From JAPPKS01 sp963667895 (GTDB lineage Bacteria > Poribacteria > WGA-4E > PCPOR2b), in assembly GCA_965223985.1 (NCBI GenBank), contig OZ245030.1, forward strand, positions 186,001-250,000: DNA of 64,000 bases. Reading direction: 5' to 3'. The notes under the pieces were generated by a model. The model did not search any database. It was not told where the DNA came from and was given only the letters and a program-made list of their open reading frames with translations. A program made the translations under genes and the position numbers. Each line of letters begins with the position of its first letter. The first letter of the stretch is position 1. Positions 10,032-19,077 of the stretch are shown here, in pieces.

Positions 10032-10319
10032 AGTTCCCTTAGTTTCTAATTTTGAATGATTGTGCAGAACTTGTAATTTGTCAGAATTTAGAACAGTAAG
10101 AAGGAGAGACGCTAAATTTTACTTGCTATACTGTTGGCTGGCTTAATGGGGAAGATTGGGCTGAAAAGATTTAAGACTGACCCTGTGTCGGCGACTATCT
10201 GAACAATCACCCGGCTGCGCCGTTTCGATTGGGGTAACGTGAATGGAGGTGGCTAGTTAACGTATATTCGTGGAGTGTGGTGTTGGCGATTGATCGGTTG
10301 TCGATTCGGATTTGCGAAC

Positions 10320-11225
10320 CTAAAGCTGTACCGATTTCTGGAGTTCAGAGAGGCGACGATTGATTTCTGAGCGCGTCAGGATGCGTTGACGATTTAGACT
10401 GAAATCTTCGACGTTGAATGAAGCAATGACCGTCCCATAAATCATGGCTTTGCGAATTGTCTCTTCCGTCGTATCACCGGTAGAGGCTAGGTAGCCTAAG
10501 AATCCACCGGCAAAACAATCGCCGGCGCCGGTTGGATCCGACACGCTTTCTAGTGGATAAGCCGGCGCGGAGAAAAAAGTGGAATCCGTCAAAGAAATCG
10601 CCCCATGTTCACCTTTTTTGATAATCACTCGATTAGGTCCATAAGTTAGGATTTCCTTCGCTGCACGAATCAGATTGCTTTCGTCCGTCAATAGACGGGC
10701 TTCACTGTCGTTGACAATCAATAAATCCACCTTGCGCAAGGTTTGCATAAGTGCATTGCGGCTGTTATTAATCCAGAGATTCATTGTATCGCAAACAATT
10801 AACCTTGCATTCGTTGTTTGCTGAAGGACGCTTAACTGTAGTTCAGGATTAATATTCGCCAAAAAAACATAGGGGGAATTTTTATAACTCGTTGGCAATT
10901 TCGGATTAAAGTCGCCATAGACGTTCAAATTTGTGAAAAGTGTTGTTGCTGCGTTGAGATCGTCAGTATAACGCCCGCCCCAACGGAAAGTCCTGCCGCC
11001 TTGAATCTGCTCCAATCCCTCTGTATCAATTCCGCGTGTTTGAAGGAAGTGTAGATGTTCTTGAGGGAAATCATCACCGATTACCGCAACCAAGCGGATT
11101 GCATTGTAGAAGAAACTCGCTGCCATAGAAAAATAGACTGCCGATCCGCCGAGTGCGTTCTCGACTTTACCGGCGGATGTTTCAACTGAATCCAATCCAA
11201 CGGATCCAACAACCAAAATACTCAT
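10320..11225 (-). CDS. PfkB-family (ribokinase-like) carbohydrate kinase
   Basis: The ATG at 11225 has GAGAGG 7 bases upstream. It shows the N-terminal 'VGSVGLDSVETSAG', a 'GGSAVYFSMAA' substrate lid segment, and the PfkB signature 2 near residues 235-250, 'DPTGAGDCFAGGFLGYL', which carries the catalytic Asp and the anion hole. 'IIKKGEHGAIS' is the usual strand before it. The exact sugar or nucleoside substrate is unclear; the proximity to ahcY/metK and the 'GSAVYFS' start recall adenosine- or inosine-kinase-like PfkB proteins, which would remove the adenosine made by AhcY. That link is inference. Confidence 0.88.
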   Translation of the reverse strand: MSILVVGSVGLDSVETSAGKVENALGGSAVYFSMAASFFYNAIRLVAVIGDDFPQEHLHFLQTRGIDTEGLEQIQGGRTFRWGGRYTDDLNAATTLFTNLNVYGDFNPKLPTSYKNSPYVFLANINPELQLSVLQQTTNARLIVCDTMNLWINNSRNALMQTLRKVDLLIVNDSEARLLTDESNLIRAAKEILTYGPNRVIIKKGEHGAISLTDSTFFSAPAYPLESVSDPTGAGDCFAGGFLGYLASTGDTTEETIRKAMIYGTVIASFNVEDFSLNRQRILTRSEINRRLSELQKSVQL

Positions 11226-11306
11226 CAATCAACCTCTCAGATTGGCTTGGCACTATGTTTATTACTCCTCAGGTATCGAAGGCCTCGAAAGCCTAAAATG
11301 GAAAGT

Positions 11307-11525
11307 TCATCGACGGTTTTTGTTGCGATATGCATACACGACACGTCGAAGACGTCGAACGAGGATAACAACGAGAGTCACCAACAAAACGCCCTGGAAT
11401 ATCTTACCCAACTTGAATATGCTCTCAGGTAGTCGTGACGGATCGGATTGAATCAACCAGATTGGCAACAGTAAAATCGCCGCCAGCAGCAGTAAAATAC
11501 TTTCCCATAGCTCTGGTTTCTTCAT
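11307..11525 (-). CDS. Small two-helix membrane protein
   Basis: A 72-residue protein with two clear hydrophobic segments (about 9-25 and 43-60) and a strongly basic C-terminus (RRLRRVVYAYRNKNRR), predicting a cytoplasmic tail. It lies between the PfkB kinase and ahcY on the same strand with short gaps, so it is probably part of that transcription unit. I do not recognise a family. The competing plus-strand frames over it are basic and unstructured and look like shadows. Confidence 0.55.
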   Translation of the reverse strand: MKKPELWESILLLLAAILLLPIWLIQSDPSRLPESIFKLGKIFQGVLLVTLVVILVRRLRRVVYAYRNKNRR

Positions 11526-11566
11526 AGGTCAGAATCCACTCGCAGGCTGTGTTATTGAATCGGTTT

Positions 11567-12829
11567 TCAAGTGCCCATTGTCCAGGTATTGAGATATACT
11601 TGCTGTTCCTCCGTCAACTCATCAATTGCAACCCCGATCGCTTTCAATTTCAGTTGGGCGACGGATGCGTCGAGTTTCGGCGGGACGAGATGAACACGGT
11701 TTTCCAGTTGCGAGCCGTTCTTCACAATGTATTCGGCGGACAAAGCCTGATTAGCAAAACTCATATCCATGACACTCGCGGGATGACCTTCAGCCGAGAC
11801 TAGATTGATTAAGCGTCCTTCACCAAGCAGATAGATCTTACGCCCATCCTTTAAAGTATATTCCTCGACAAACTCACGCGCGGTTCTCACCTCGACGCTT
11901 AACTCTTTAAGTACGGGGATATCAATCTCAACGTTGAAGTGTCCTGAGTTACAAATAATCGCACCATCCTTCATCACCTCAAAGTGTTCTCGGCGTAGTA
12001 CGTGAATATCCCCTGTCAGTGTAACAACTAGATCTGCCTCCACAACCGCGTCAATCATCGGCATGACGCGGAAACCATCCATCACCGCTTCTAATGCACT
12101 CAATGGGTCAACCTCTGTGACGATGACGTTCGCTCCTAGTCCGCGCACTCTGTTGGCAAATCCACGTCCACACCAACCGTACCCAACAACAACGACGGTT
12201 GTTCCAGCAATTAACAAATTGGTCGCTCGCATAATGCCATCCAACGTGCTTTGACCCGTGCCATAGCGATTGTCGAAGAAGTGTTTCGTCTTGGCGTCAT
12301 TGACGGCGATAATCGGATACCGAAGAACACCTTCGGCAGCCATGCTTTTGAGCCGAATCACCCCAGTTGTCGTTTCCTCTGTTCCCGCAATCACCTTTTC
12401 AACATAAGCGGGATTCGTGTTTTCTGAATGGAGTTGAGAAACCAAATCGGCGCCATCATCCATCGTGATTAAGGGCTGAAAATTTACGGCTGCATCAAGA
12501 TGTTGGTAGTAGCTTTCATTGTCCTCGCCTTTTATTGCAAAGACAGAGATACCCTCATGAGTGACGAGCGATGCAGCGGCATCATCTTGGGTGCTCAAAG
12601 GGTTTGAGGCGCACAATGTAATTTCTGCGCCCCCTGCCTTCAAAGCCCGCATGAGGTTAGCAGTCTCTGTTGTGACGTGCAAACAAGCAGAAATTCGAAC
12701 CCCATCCAATGGACGCTCCTTAGCAAACCGCTCGCGGATTATACTGAGTACCGGCATAAAGCGTTCCGCCCAATCAATCCTCCGCTTCCCTTCGGCTGCA
12801 AGATTTATGTTTCTGATATCGTAATTCAT
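11567..12829 (-). CDS. ahcY: Adenosylhomocysteinase (S-adenosyl-homocysteine hydrolase)
   Basis: Hydrolyses S-adenosyl-homocysteine to homocysteine and adenosine, removing the product inhibitor of methyltransferases. Diagnostic segments: 'ACLHVTTETANLM' (substrate site), 'TTTGVIRL', 'VNDAKTKHFFDNRYGTGQS', the NAD-binding 'VVVVGYGWCGRGFA' and 'CNSGHFNVEID'. The N-terminus lies nearer the archaeal/compact form (~420 residues) than the long eukaryotic-like form. ATG 12829 is chosen because GGAGGGG lies just before it, immediately after the metK stop (12840-12842). It is translationally close to metK, forming an AdoMet-cycle operon. Confidence 0.95.
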   Translation of the reverse strand: MNYDIRNINLAAEGKRRIDWAERFMPVLSIIRERFAKERPLDGVRISACLHVTTETANLMRALKAGGAEITLCASNPLSTQDDAAASLVTHEGISVFAIKGEDNESYYQHLDAAVNFQPLITMDDGADLVSQLHSENTNPAYVEKVIAGTEETTTGVIRLKSMAAEGVLRYPIIAVNDAKTKHFFDNRYGTGQSTLDGIMRATNLLIAGTTVVVVGYGWCGRGFANRVRGLGANVIVTEVDPLSALEAVMDGFRVMPMIDAVVEADLVVTLTGDIHVLRREHFEVMKDGAIICNSGHFNVEIDIPVLKELSVEVRTAREFVEEYTLKDGRKIYLLGEGRLINLVSAEGHPASVMDMSFANQALSAEYIVKNGSQLENRVHLVPPKLDASVAQLKLKAIGVAIDELTEEQQVYLNTWTMGT

Positions 12830-12839
12830 TTCCCCTCCA

Positions 12840-13985
12840 TTAGACTCCAACCTCAGATCTGAGTAACTCGGTATAATCGGTCAATTCCCATGTGAAACCG
12901 GCATCTTCGCGTCCGAAGTGTCCATAAGCCGCCGTCTTAAAGTAAATTGGTTCACGTAGATTCAGACGTTCGATAATTCCAGCCGGCGTTAAATCGAAAT
13001 GTCTTCTCACAAGCACCGTTAAATTTTCATCCGGAATTGTGCCGCTGCCGAAAGTTTCAACCATGACCGAAATTGGTTCCACAACTCCAATGGCGTAAGA
13101 GATTTGGACTTCACATCGATCTGCAAGCCCTGCTGCAACGATATTCTTCGCTATATGCCGGGCAGCGTAGCTAGCGCTTCGATCCACTTTCGTTGGATCT
13201 TTGCCAGAAAACGCACCACCACCGTGCCGACCCATACCGCCATACGTGTCTGCAATAATCTTTCGTCCCGTTAAGCCTGTGTCTCCTTGCGGACCTCCGA
13301 CGACGAATCGTCCCGTTGGATTAACATGGAATTTTATATCCGCGCCACGTAGTTGCTCCGGAATCACGAATTTGATAACTTCTTCAATGATAGATTCGCT
13401 TAACTCATCGCGTGTAACATCTGGGTGGTGCTGGGCGCAAATAACAACGGCATCAACATACGCCGGCTGCCCATCAATATACTCAACCGTGACTTGCGAC
13501 TTGCCATCAGGACGAAGAAAGCCGAGTACACCGGATTTACGAACTTCTGCCAAACGTCTAGTCAATTTGTGAGCCAGCATAATTGGCATCGGCATCAATT
13601 CAGGCGTCTCATGACAAGCATAGCCAAACATCATGCCTTGATCTCCAGCGCCGAGCCGATTGACACCCATCGCAATATCAGAGGATTGCTCATCAATTGC
13701 CGTCAGCACCGCACAGTGTTCGGAGTCAAACCCGTAATCGGCATGGCTGTAGCCAATCTTCCGGATGACTTCTCGGGCGATCGACGGGATTTCAATGTAA
13801 CTGTGAGTGGTTATTTCGCCTGTGATGAGTGCAAGCCCCGTTGTCACTAGGGTCTCACATGCGACGCGCCCTTTCGAATCCGCAGCCATAATCGCATCAA
13901 GCACAGCGTCAGAAATCTGATCTGCAATTTTGTCAGGATGTCCTTCAGTTACAGATTCTGATGTGAATAAATAATTTAAATTCAA
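12840..13985 (-). CDS. metK: S-adenosylmethionine synthetase
   Basis: Makes AdoMet from methionine and ATP. Clear motifs: 'TSESVTEGHPDKIADQ' near the N-terminus, 'GAGDQGMMFGYA' (methionine/ATP site), 'GGPQGDTGLTGRK' and 'GGGAFSGKDPTKVDRS' (P-loop-like). The length is standard. The start is probably the TTG at 13985: AGGAG sits exactly 7 bases upstream, whereas the frame extension to 14003 contains that AGGAG. The gene is followed by ahcY within 10 bases. Its leader contains a candidate pseudoknot (14046-14113), so regulation by an RNA element is possible. Confidence 0.96.
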   Translation of the reverse strand: MNLNYLFTSESVTEGHPDKIADQISDAVLDAIMAADSKGRVACETLVTTGLALITGEITTHSYIEIPSIAREVIRKIGYSHADYGFDSEHCAVLTAIDEQSSDIAMGVNRLGAGDQGMMFGYACHETPELMPMPIMLAHKLTRRLAEVRKSGVLGFLRPDGKSQVTVEYIDGQPAYVDAVVICAQHHPDVTRDELSESIIEEVIKFVIPEQLRGADIKFHVNPTGRFVVGGPQGDTGLTGRKIIADTYGGMGRHGGGAFSGKDPTKVDRSASYAARHIAKNIVAAGLADRCEVQISYAIGVVEPISVMVETFGSGTIPDENLTVLVRRHFDLTPAGIIERLNLREPIYFKTAAYGHFGREDAGFTWELTDYTELLRSEVGV

Positions 13986-14045
13986 TTGATTGCTCCTAAC
14001 CAAAATAGTGAGTAGTTGTCTTTTGCATCATTTCTGCATGGACCG

Positions 14046-14113
14046 CCTATCTATTGCACACGCTACACGTCCGCTGTCCTTCAACAATACTCGTGATGTA
14101 GATAGGTATTGTT
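14046..14113 (-). promoter_or_regulatory. Candidate pseudoknot leader RNA upstream of metK
   Basis: On the strand transcribed into metK, the 15-base segment covering 14113-14099 has its complement in two separate pieces. AACAAUAC (14113-14106) pairs with GUAUUGUU (14090-14083), and CCUAUCUA (14106-14099) pairs with UAGAUAGG (14053-14046). The 5'-to-3' order makes the two 8-bp helices cross, which is an H-type pseudoknot; base 14106 is shared. The connecting loops (8 and 29 bases) are long enough to span the helices. It ends about 50 bases before the metK ribosome site. I cannot match it to the known SAM, SAM-II or SAH riboswitch consensus. A regulatory role is inference. Confidence 0.45.
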
Positions 14114-14577
14114 CCCGTTAATGCGCCAACAAACCTAATTCAATCGTGTAGACTTCATAAAGGCTGTTCGCAGAATTTCTCGGAAGATTGATCAGCTACT
14201 CAACAAGTTTGTGCCATCTTGGGGTTTGGTGATACCCGGCACAAAGCCACCCGTGCTATCTGTCTAAATCCGAATCTGAAAACAGTAATCGACTTAGATC
14301 TAGACCTTCAGGAATGAGATCGACTTACTGAACAGATGTTTGCCTGAATCCGCGCTAATATTGGGAGGGACAGTCAGCGGTAAGAGTAAAGATGGATAGG
14401 GATAAAAGCAACCTTCATTAACAATGTATAATCGCTAAACGCACTATACAATCTTTTTAACTTCTTACGATTTGGGTTTGCACTTTGCATGGAAATCCGC
14501 TCTCACACACAACACGCATTCAGTTCACTCAATCGTAGTATTTAAGGATTTGGTGGTCACATATCATTTCGGTTCTG
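14114..14577. other. Intergenic region between rpsA and metK leader, no gene recognised
   Basis: No open frame with a ribosome site and no RNA family was recognised here. The stretch 14205-14335 has short coding-like pieces but no consistent frame, so it may be a decayed gene. The metK promoter is probably in the part near 14114-14200; no convincing -35/-10 pair stood out. Confidence 0.4.
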
Positions 14578-16605
14578 TCAATTCTCGGAACTAGATTTAG
14601 CGAGTTCTTCTCTGAGCAGGATACCCAATGTCGTGGTCGGCTGCTCGGTTTCCTCCGTTTTCTCCGTTTCTTGCTGTTGCTGATATTGCGTTACTGTTGC
14701 ACGCTCGTGCTCCGCGCGTGCTGCTTTTAGGCTCAGACCGATGCGACGTTCCGTTGCATCAAGATGAATCACTTTCAGGTCTAGTACGTCACCATGCGAA
14801 ACAACATCTTCAGGTTTTTCGATTCGCTGGTTAGCAAGTTCAGAAATGTGAATCAGTCCCTCAATGCCGTCTTCAAGCTTCGCGAAAGCGCCGAAATTCG
14901 TCAAATTCACAATTTCGCCGCGTACAATTGAATCAATTTTGTACTTTTCGGGAACCTGCAACCACGGATCTGGTTCAATCTGCTTAAAGCCCAATGAAAC
15001 TTTTTGCTCCGCTGGATCTATACTTAAAACCATGACTTCAACTTCATCGCCTTCCTTGAGAATCTCACGCGGGTGGACATCTCGTTTGACCCAAGAGAGA
15101 TCTGTAGTATGAATCAGACCATCAACCTCATCTTCAATTTCAACAAAGGCGCCAAAATCTGTCAGGTTTCTCACACGACCAACAATCTTTGTGCCAATCG
15201 GATACTTGGTTTCTAAGAGTTCCCATGGATTAGGTTGGAGTTGCTTCAATCCTAGTGAGATTCTTTTGCTCGCTCCATCAATTTCGAGGACAACTGCTTC
15301 AACCTTGTCCTCTTTACTGAAGATTCTCGAAGGTGCAACATTTCGTTTGGTCCAGGACATTTCTGACACATGGATAAGTCCTTCGACCCCTTCTTCGAGT
15401 TCCAAGAATGCACCATAGTTGACAATATTGACAACTCGCCCTTGCACTGAAGATCCAACCGGGAATTTCTCTTCAACTGCGAGCCATGGATCTGTGGTTT
15501 TCTGTTTCAATCCGAGCGAAATCTTTTCGCTTTGGTGGTCGATGCCAGTAATCTTCACTTCAATTTCATCGCCAATCGCAATCATTTCAGACGGGTGATT
15601 CACTCTGCTCCACGACATATCCGTTTTATGAAGCAGTCCATCAATGCCGCCGAGATCGACAAAAGCGCCGAAGGACGTTATATTCTTAACCATCCCGGAT
15701 CGAATCTGTCCAATTTCAAGCCCATTCAACAACGCTGCCTTTTGCGAAGCTAATTCTTCTTCGAGAAGTATACGGCGTGACAAGACGATGTTGCGCCGAC
15801 GCCTGCTAACCTTAACCACTTTCATCTCAAGCGTCATCCCAATGTATTTCCCGAAATTCTGAACAGGACGTAATTCAATCTGCGAAGCTGGAAGAAACGC
15901 ACGTAATTTGCCAACCTCGACCCGAAGTCCACCTTTGATGTGCTCCACAACTGTGCCTTCAACGGACCGCTTTTCTTCGTGAGCTTTGGCGATTTCGTCC
16001 CAGATAATCTTTTGGTCAGCAAATTGTTTGGATAAGACAATTTGGCCTTCAGCGTCTTCTCTACGGACAATGTAGACATCAATCTGATCGCCACTGGACA
16101 CAGATGGCAGACCTTCTGCCCCAATCGCAAATTCCGACGTAGGAATATAACCCTCGGATTTAAAACCGATATCAACCATAATCTCGTCACGATTGACATC
16201 AATAACAGTCCCTTTAACGACTTCCCCTTCTGTGAAGGCTTTGAGAGAATTATCATACGCCTCTTCGAGCGATTCCATATCCGAAATATCCGCGCCTGAA
16301 GCGTCTCCGTCCGCCTCCTCGGACGTTTCTTCAACCACGAGTTCGATAGAAGGAGTATCTTCAGTTGTTGTAGTAGCTTCGCTGGACTCCTCTTCTTCCG
16401 AAGTGTGAACCACTGCATCGCATTCTACAGATGCTTCTTCACTCGCTTGTATAGTTTCTTGCTCAATCGTTTGATCAGTAGAACAAGCAGCCTCAAGGTT
16501 TTCGATGCCTTCTGACTGCTCCTTGACTTCGGTAGTGCTTACCTCTTCCACTTCAACCGTCGATTGATTAGCACTCACTTGCTCATTTTTTGAATCATCA
16601 TTCAT
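14578..16605 (-). CDS. rpsA: 30S ribosomal protein S1 with acidic N-terminal extension
   Basis: Six S1 RNA-binding domains start near residues 125, 215, 305, 392, 475 and 562; the last four carry 'V.N(I/L)T.(F/Y)GAF...GLIH..(D/E)(M/L)SW'. This is the full bacterial S1 architecture, needed for mRNA docking on the 30S subunit. Ahead of domain 1 is an extension of about 115 residues made almost wholly of E, T, S, A, V and D, which is not present in textbook S1 proteins. The ATG at 16605 is used; an upstream TTG (16635) would add ten residues. Gene-proximal promoter elements are at 16733-16762. Confidence 0.92.
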   Translation of the reverse strand: MNDDSKNEQVSANQSTVEVEEVSTTEVKEQSEGIENLEAACSTDQTIEQETIQASEEASVECDAVVHTSEEEESSEATTTTEDTPSIELVVEETSEEADGDASGADISDMESLEEAYDNSLKAFTEGEVVKGTVIDVNRDEIMVDIGFKSEGYIPTSEFAIGAEGLPSVSSGDQIDVYIVRREDAEGQIVLSKQFADQKIIWDEIAKAHEEKRSVEGTVVEHIKGGLRVEVGKLRAFLPASQIELRPVQNFGKYIGMTLEMKVVKVSRRRRNIVLSRRILLEEELASQKAALLNGLEIGQIRSGMVKNITSFGAFVDLGGIDGLLHKTDMSWSRVNHPSEMIAIGDEIEVKITGIDHQSEKISLGLKQKTTDPWLAVEEKFPVGSSVQGRVVNIVNYGAFLELEEGVEGLIHVSEMSWTKRNVAPSRIFSKEDKVEAVVLEIDGASKRISLGLKQLQPNPWELLETKYPIGTKIVGRVRNLTDFGAFVEIEDEVDGLIHTTDLSWVKRDVHPREILKEGDEVEVMVLSIDPAEQKVSLGFKQIEPDPWLQVPEKYKIDSIVRGEIVNLTNFGAFAKLEDGIEGLIHISELANQRIEKPEDVVSHGDVLDLKVIHLDATERRIGLSLKAARAEHERATVTQYQQQQETEKTEETEQPTTTLGILLREELAKSSSEN

Positions 16606-16732
16606 TAGAATATTAGGTTCAATCCCAAAACGCAAAACAGCGTTCGATTTGACCCACCGGTTCCCCCTTGTACCAAGTCGCCATCCTAAAATTATTGTAC
16701 GGTTAAGACATTGGTTCTAATTTACTGAGTAT

Positions 16733-16762
16733 AGTATAGCACAATTAAATGCAGAGACGCAA
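16733..16762 (-). promoter_or_regulatory. Sigma-70-type promoter candidate for rpsA
   Basis: Read on the minus strand: -35 TTGCGT (16762-16757), an 18-base spacer, then -10 TATACT (16738-16733), overlapped by a second TATACT. It lies about 130 bases upstream of the rpsA ATG. Confidence 0.5.
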
Positions 16763-16891
16763 CTTCAATCCCAAGATTTGTCAGGATTTTCCCATTGATA
16801 GTTAATCTTTCGCATATTTATTGCGTGAAGTTCAGATATTTCCGGTGAGTTGCAGTTGGGTTAGTGATATAATCTTGCTCAAGCAATTACC

Positions 16892-16920
16892 TTGACTTCT
16901 TTGATCGTCTACAGTATCAT
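16892..16920 (+). promoter_or_regulatory. Sigma-70-type promoter candidate for the DUF6785 gene
   Basis: -35 TTGACT (16892-16897), a 17-base spacer, and -10 TATCAT (16915-16920). It ends about 40 bases before the likely GTG start at 16959, a normal spacing. Confidence 0.55.
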
Positions 16921-16958
16921 CGAACCGTGCGTTTGGATAGATCTTGAGGGGGCACGAG

Positions 16959-18866
16959 GTGGTGACACGCGAAACAAGTAGTTCAATCTATGTTGTGGAT
17001 ACCCCGCGCATCCGTTTCATATTCCGCGCCCTGATTTTCGGCTCGGTCCTGATTATACTCAACTGTTATTGGATCGTATCCGCGGAGAATCGGGTTGTGT
17101 GGGAATTGACAGACTTTTCCATTTTCCCCACAGTGCTGTTTACCCTCTTTCTTGTGGCACTGGTCAACCTATTGTTGAAGCGCTTCTTTAAAGGCGCGCC
17201 TCTGAGCGAAGCGGAGTTAGCAATCATCTACATTATGGTTTCGGTTGCGACAGCGCTTGCGGGGCACGACATCGTCCGGCAGTTAGTTCCCATGATGGCA
17301 AACCCCTTTTGGTACGCAACTGCCGAAAACGAATGGGAGGCGCTCTTTTTTCGTTTCATCCCGTCATGGCTCGCCGTCGAAGATCCAACTGTTTTACAAG
17401 GGTATTTTGAGGGAGATGATAGCTTCTGGCGGCGTGAGTATATTGATGCGTGGCTGACGCCCATTCTCGCATGGACGGCCCTCGTCGTGGTTCTCCTGTT
17501 CGTAATGCTCTGTATCAACATCATAGTTAGAAAGCAGTGGATCGAGCATGAGAAGTTGAGCTATCCGCTAACCGTAATGCCAGTTGAAGTTATCGGTGAC
17601 ACCTCAAAATTGTTCGCCAACAAACTCATCTGGATTGGATTTAGCATCGCTTTTTGCCTCGAAATCCTCGCTGGCATCAACTATCTCTATCCAGTTGTTC
17701 CTGCGCTCGAAGCCAAGTATGTTATTAGCTTTGTCGAAAAGCCGTGGAACTCGGTCGGTTGGGGAGGAAGCGGGGGGTTCCCAATCTATACCTACCCTTT
17801 TGCCATCGGATTTGGATATCTGATGCCTCTCGACCTATCGTTTTCGTTGTGGTTCTTTTACCTGTTTTGGACTGCTCAACGCATATTCTTCAATGCGATA
17901 GGCTGGACAACAGCAATCAGCTTGCAAGCACAGCAAAGATCTGGTGCATGGCTGGGCATCGGTATACTGGCGCTTTGGACAAGCCGAAAACACATCGCAC
18001 ACGTGTTAAACGGCTTCCTTTCATCTAAACTCGCCGACCCGCTATATCGAACGGCATTGTTCGGAATCATCTTCGGAATGGGATTCATCCTCTTCTTCTG
18101 GTATCAGGCAGGGCTATCGCTTTGGGTGGCATTGGGGTACTTCGGCATCTACTTCATCCTCTGTATTGCGATGACCCGAATGCGGGCAGAGTTAGGTCCG
18201 CCGACACACGAATTGCATAATGCCCATCCGGATCAGATGATGATATGGATGATAGGAACCCGTCCGCTTGGCGCCGGGAATCTAACGAATACCACGCTTC
18301 TATCATGGCTGGCTTACGGTTATCGATGTCACCCGATGCCCCATCAGTTGGAAGGTTTCAAAATCGGATCGCATTTCAAACTCAGTGAGAATCGGCTAGT
18401 TGTGGCAATCATCGTGGCATCGGTAGTCGGTACAATCATGGCGATTGGCACTCATGTCGCGCTTTACTACAGATACCGCTTCCATCATTGGGGCGTTGGC
18501 GAATTTCACCGTCTGCACAGTTGGATCGCGTTTCCGCAAACGACCGATATGCCCGCAATCCAACACATGGGGTTTGGATTTCTCTTTACGACGGCGCTTA
18601 CCGTCTTGAAAAGACGTTTCCTGTGGTGGCCCCTTTACCCCGTGGGATACGCTGTCGGAAATGGTTGGGCAATCGGTTGGATGTGGTTTTCCATATTCTT
18701 AGGTTGGTTATTTAAGCGCCTGCTCTTTGCTGCCGGTGGAGTCACGTCCTATCGGCGGGCATTGCCATTCTTCCTCGGTTTAATCTTTGGGCAATTTATC
18801 GCCGGCAGTCTGTGGAGTCTCATTGGCGTTGTGTTTGACAGAAATGTCTACACACTATTCCCATAA
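16959..18866 (+). CDS. DUF6785/DUF6784-type polytopic membrane protein
   Basis: About 635 residues with roughly 14 hydrophobic segments, preceded by a short cytoplasmic N-terminus. It matches my memory of the large membrane proteins (DUF6785 N-terminal and DUF6784 C-terminal halves) frequent in Poribacteria, Planctomycetes and Verrucomicrobia: 'RKQWIEHEKLSYPLT', 'RMRAELGPPTHELH' and 'GWAIGWMWFSIFLGW'. The 'EHEKLSYPL' and 'ELGPP.HE' segments resemble oligopeptide-transporter (OPT)-like folds. The GTG at 16959 follows GAGGGGG by 6 bases; TTG 16944 and GTG 16962 are alternatives. Function unknown; transport is likely. Confidence 0.75.
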   Translation: MVTRETSSSIYVVDTPRIRFIFRALIFGSVLIILNCYWIVSAENRVVWELTDFSIFPTVLFTLFLVALVNLLLKRFFKGAPLSEAELAIIYIMVSVATALAGHDIVRQLVPMMANPFWYATAENEWEALFFRFIPSWLAVEDPTVLQGYFEGDDSFWRREYIDAWLTPILAWTALVVVLLFVMLCINIIVRKQWIEHEKLSYPLTVMPVEVIGDTSKLFANKLIWIGFSIAFCLEILAGINYLYPVVPALEAKYVISFVEKPWNSVGWGGSGGFPIYTYPFAIGFGYLMPLDLSFSLWFFYLFWTAQRIFFNAIGWTTAISLQAQQRSGAWLGIGILALWTSRKHIAHVLNGFLSSKLADPLYRTALFGIIFGMGFILFFWYQAGLSLWVALGYFGIYFILCIAMTRMRAELGPPTHELHNAHPDQMMIWMIGTRPLGAGNLTNTTLLSWLAYGYRCHPMPHQLEGFKIGSHFKLSENRLVVAIIVASVVGTIMAIGTHVALYYRYRFHHWGVGEFHRLHSWIAFPQTTDMPAIQHMGFGFLFTTALTVLKRRFLWWPLYPVGYAVGNGWAIGWMWFSIFLGWLFKRLLFAAGGVTSYRRALPFFLGLIFGQFIAGSLWSLIGVVFDRNVYTLFP

Positions 18867-18935
18867 AAGATTCTATTCGATTCTGCTTGAAGAGCGTGTT
18901 GAAAATCCTTCCGGGTTATGCGATAATAGCTCAGG

Positions 18936-18970
18936 ATCAAGGGAGCGAACAGCGACTGCGATAGTCTTAA
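18936..18970 (+). repeat. Remnant of the GTAGGTTGGG-type dispersed repeat (tail)
   Basis: The segment 'GGATCAAGGGAGCGAACAGC' and the following GACTGCGATAG closely match the tail of the repeat copy at 24904-25034 (CGATCAAGCGAGCGAATAGC...). It sits in the gap after the DUF6785 gene. It is short and diverged. Confidence 0.35.
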
Positions 18971-19077
18971 GTCTTCAGCATTTTTAATCGAATTGAAGAT
19001 AATGAGTCATTCTTAGTTACAATAACTACAAATCTTAAATTGCTGAGCATGCAATATTCAGGAGGCTTCGAAAATTC

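Noticed and set aside
13986..14045. A SAM-II or SAH riboswitch by consensus
   Set aside because: I could not find the conserved loop sequences of these classes; only the separate pseudoknot-like pairing is reported.
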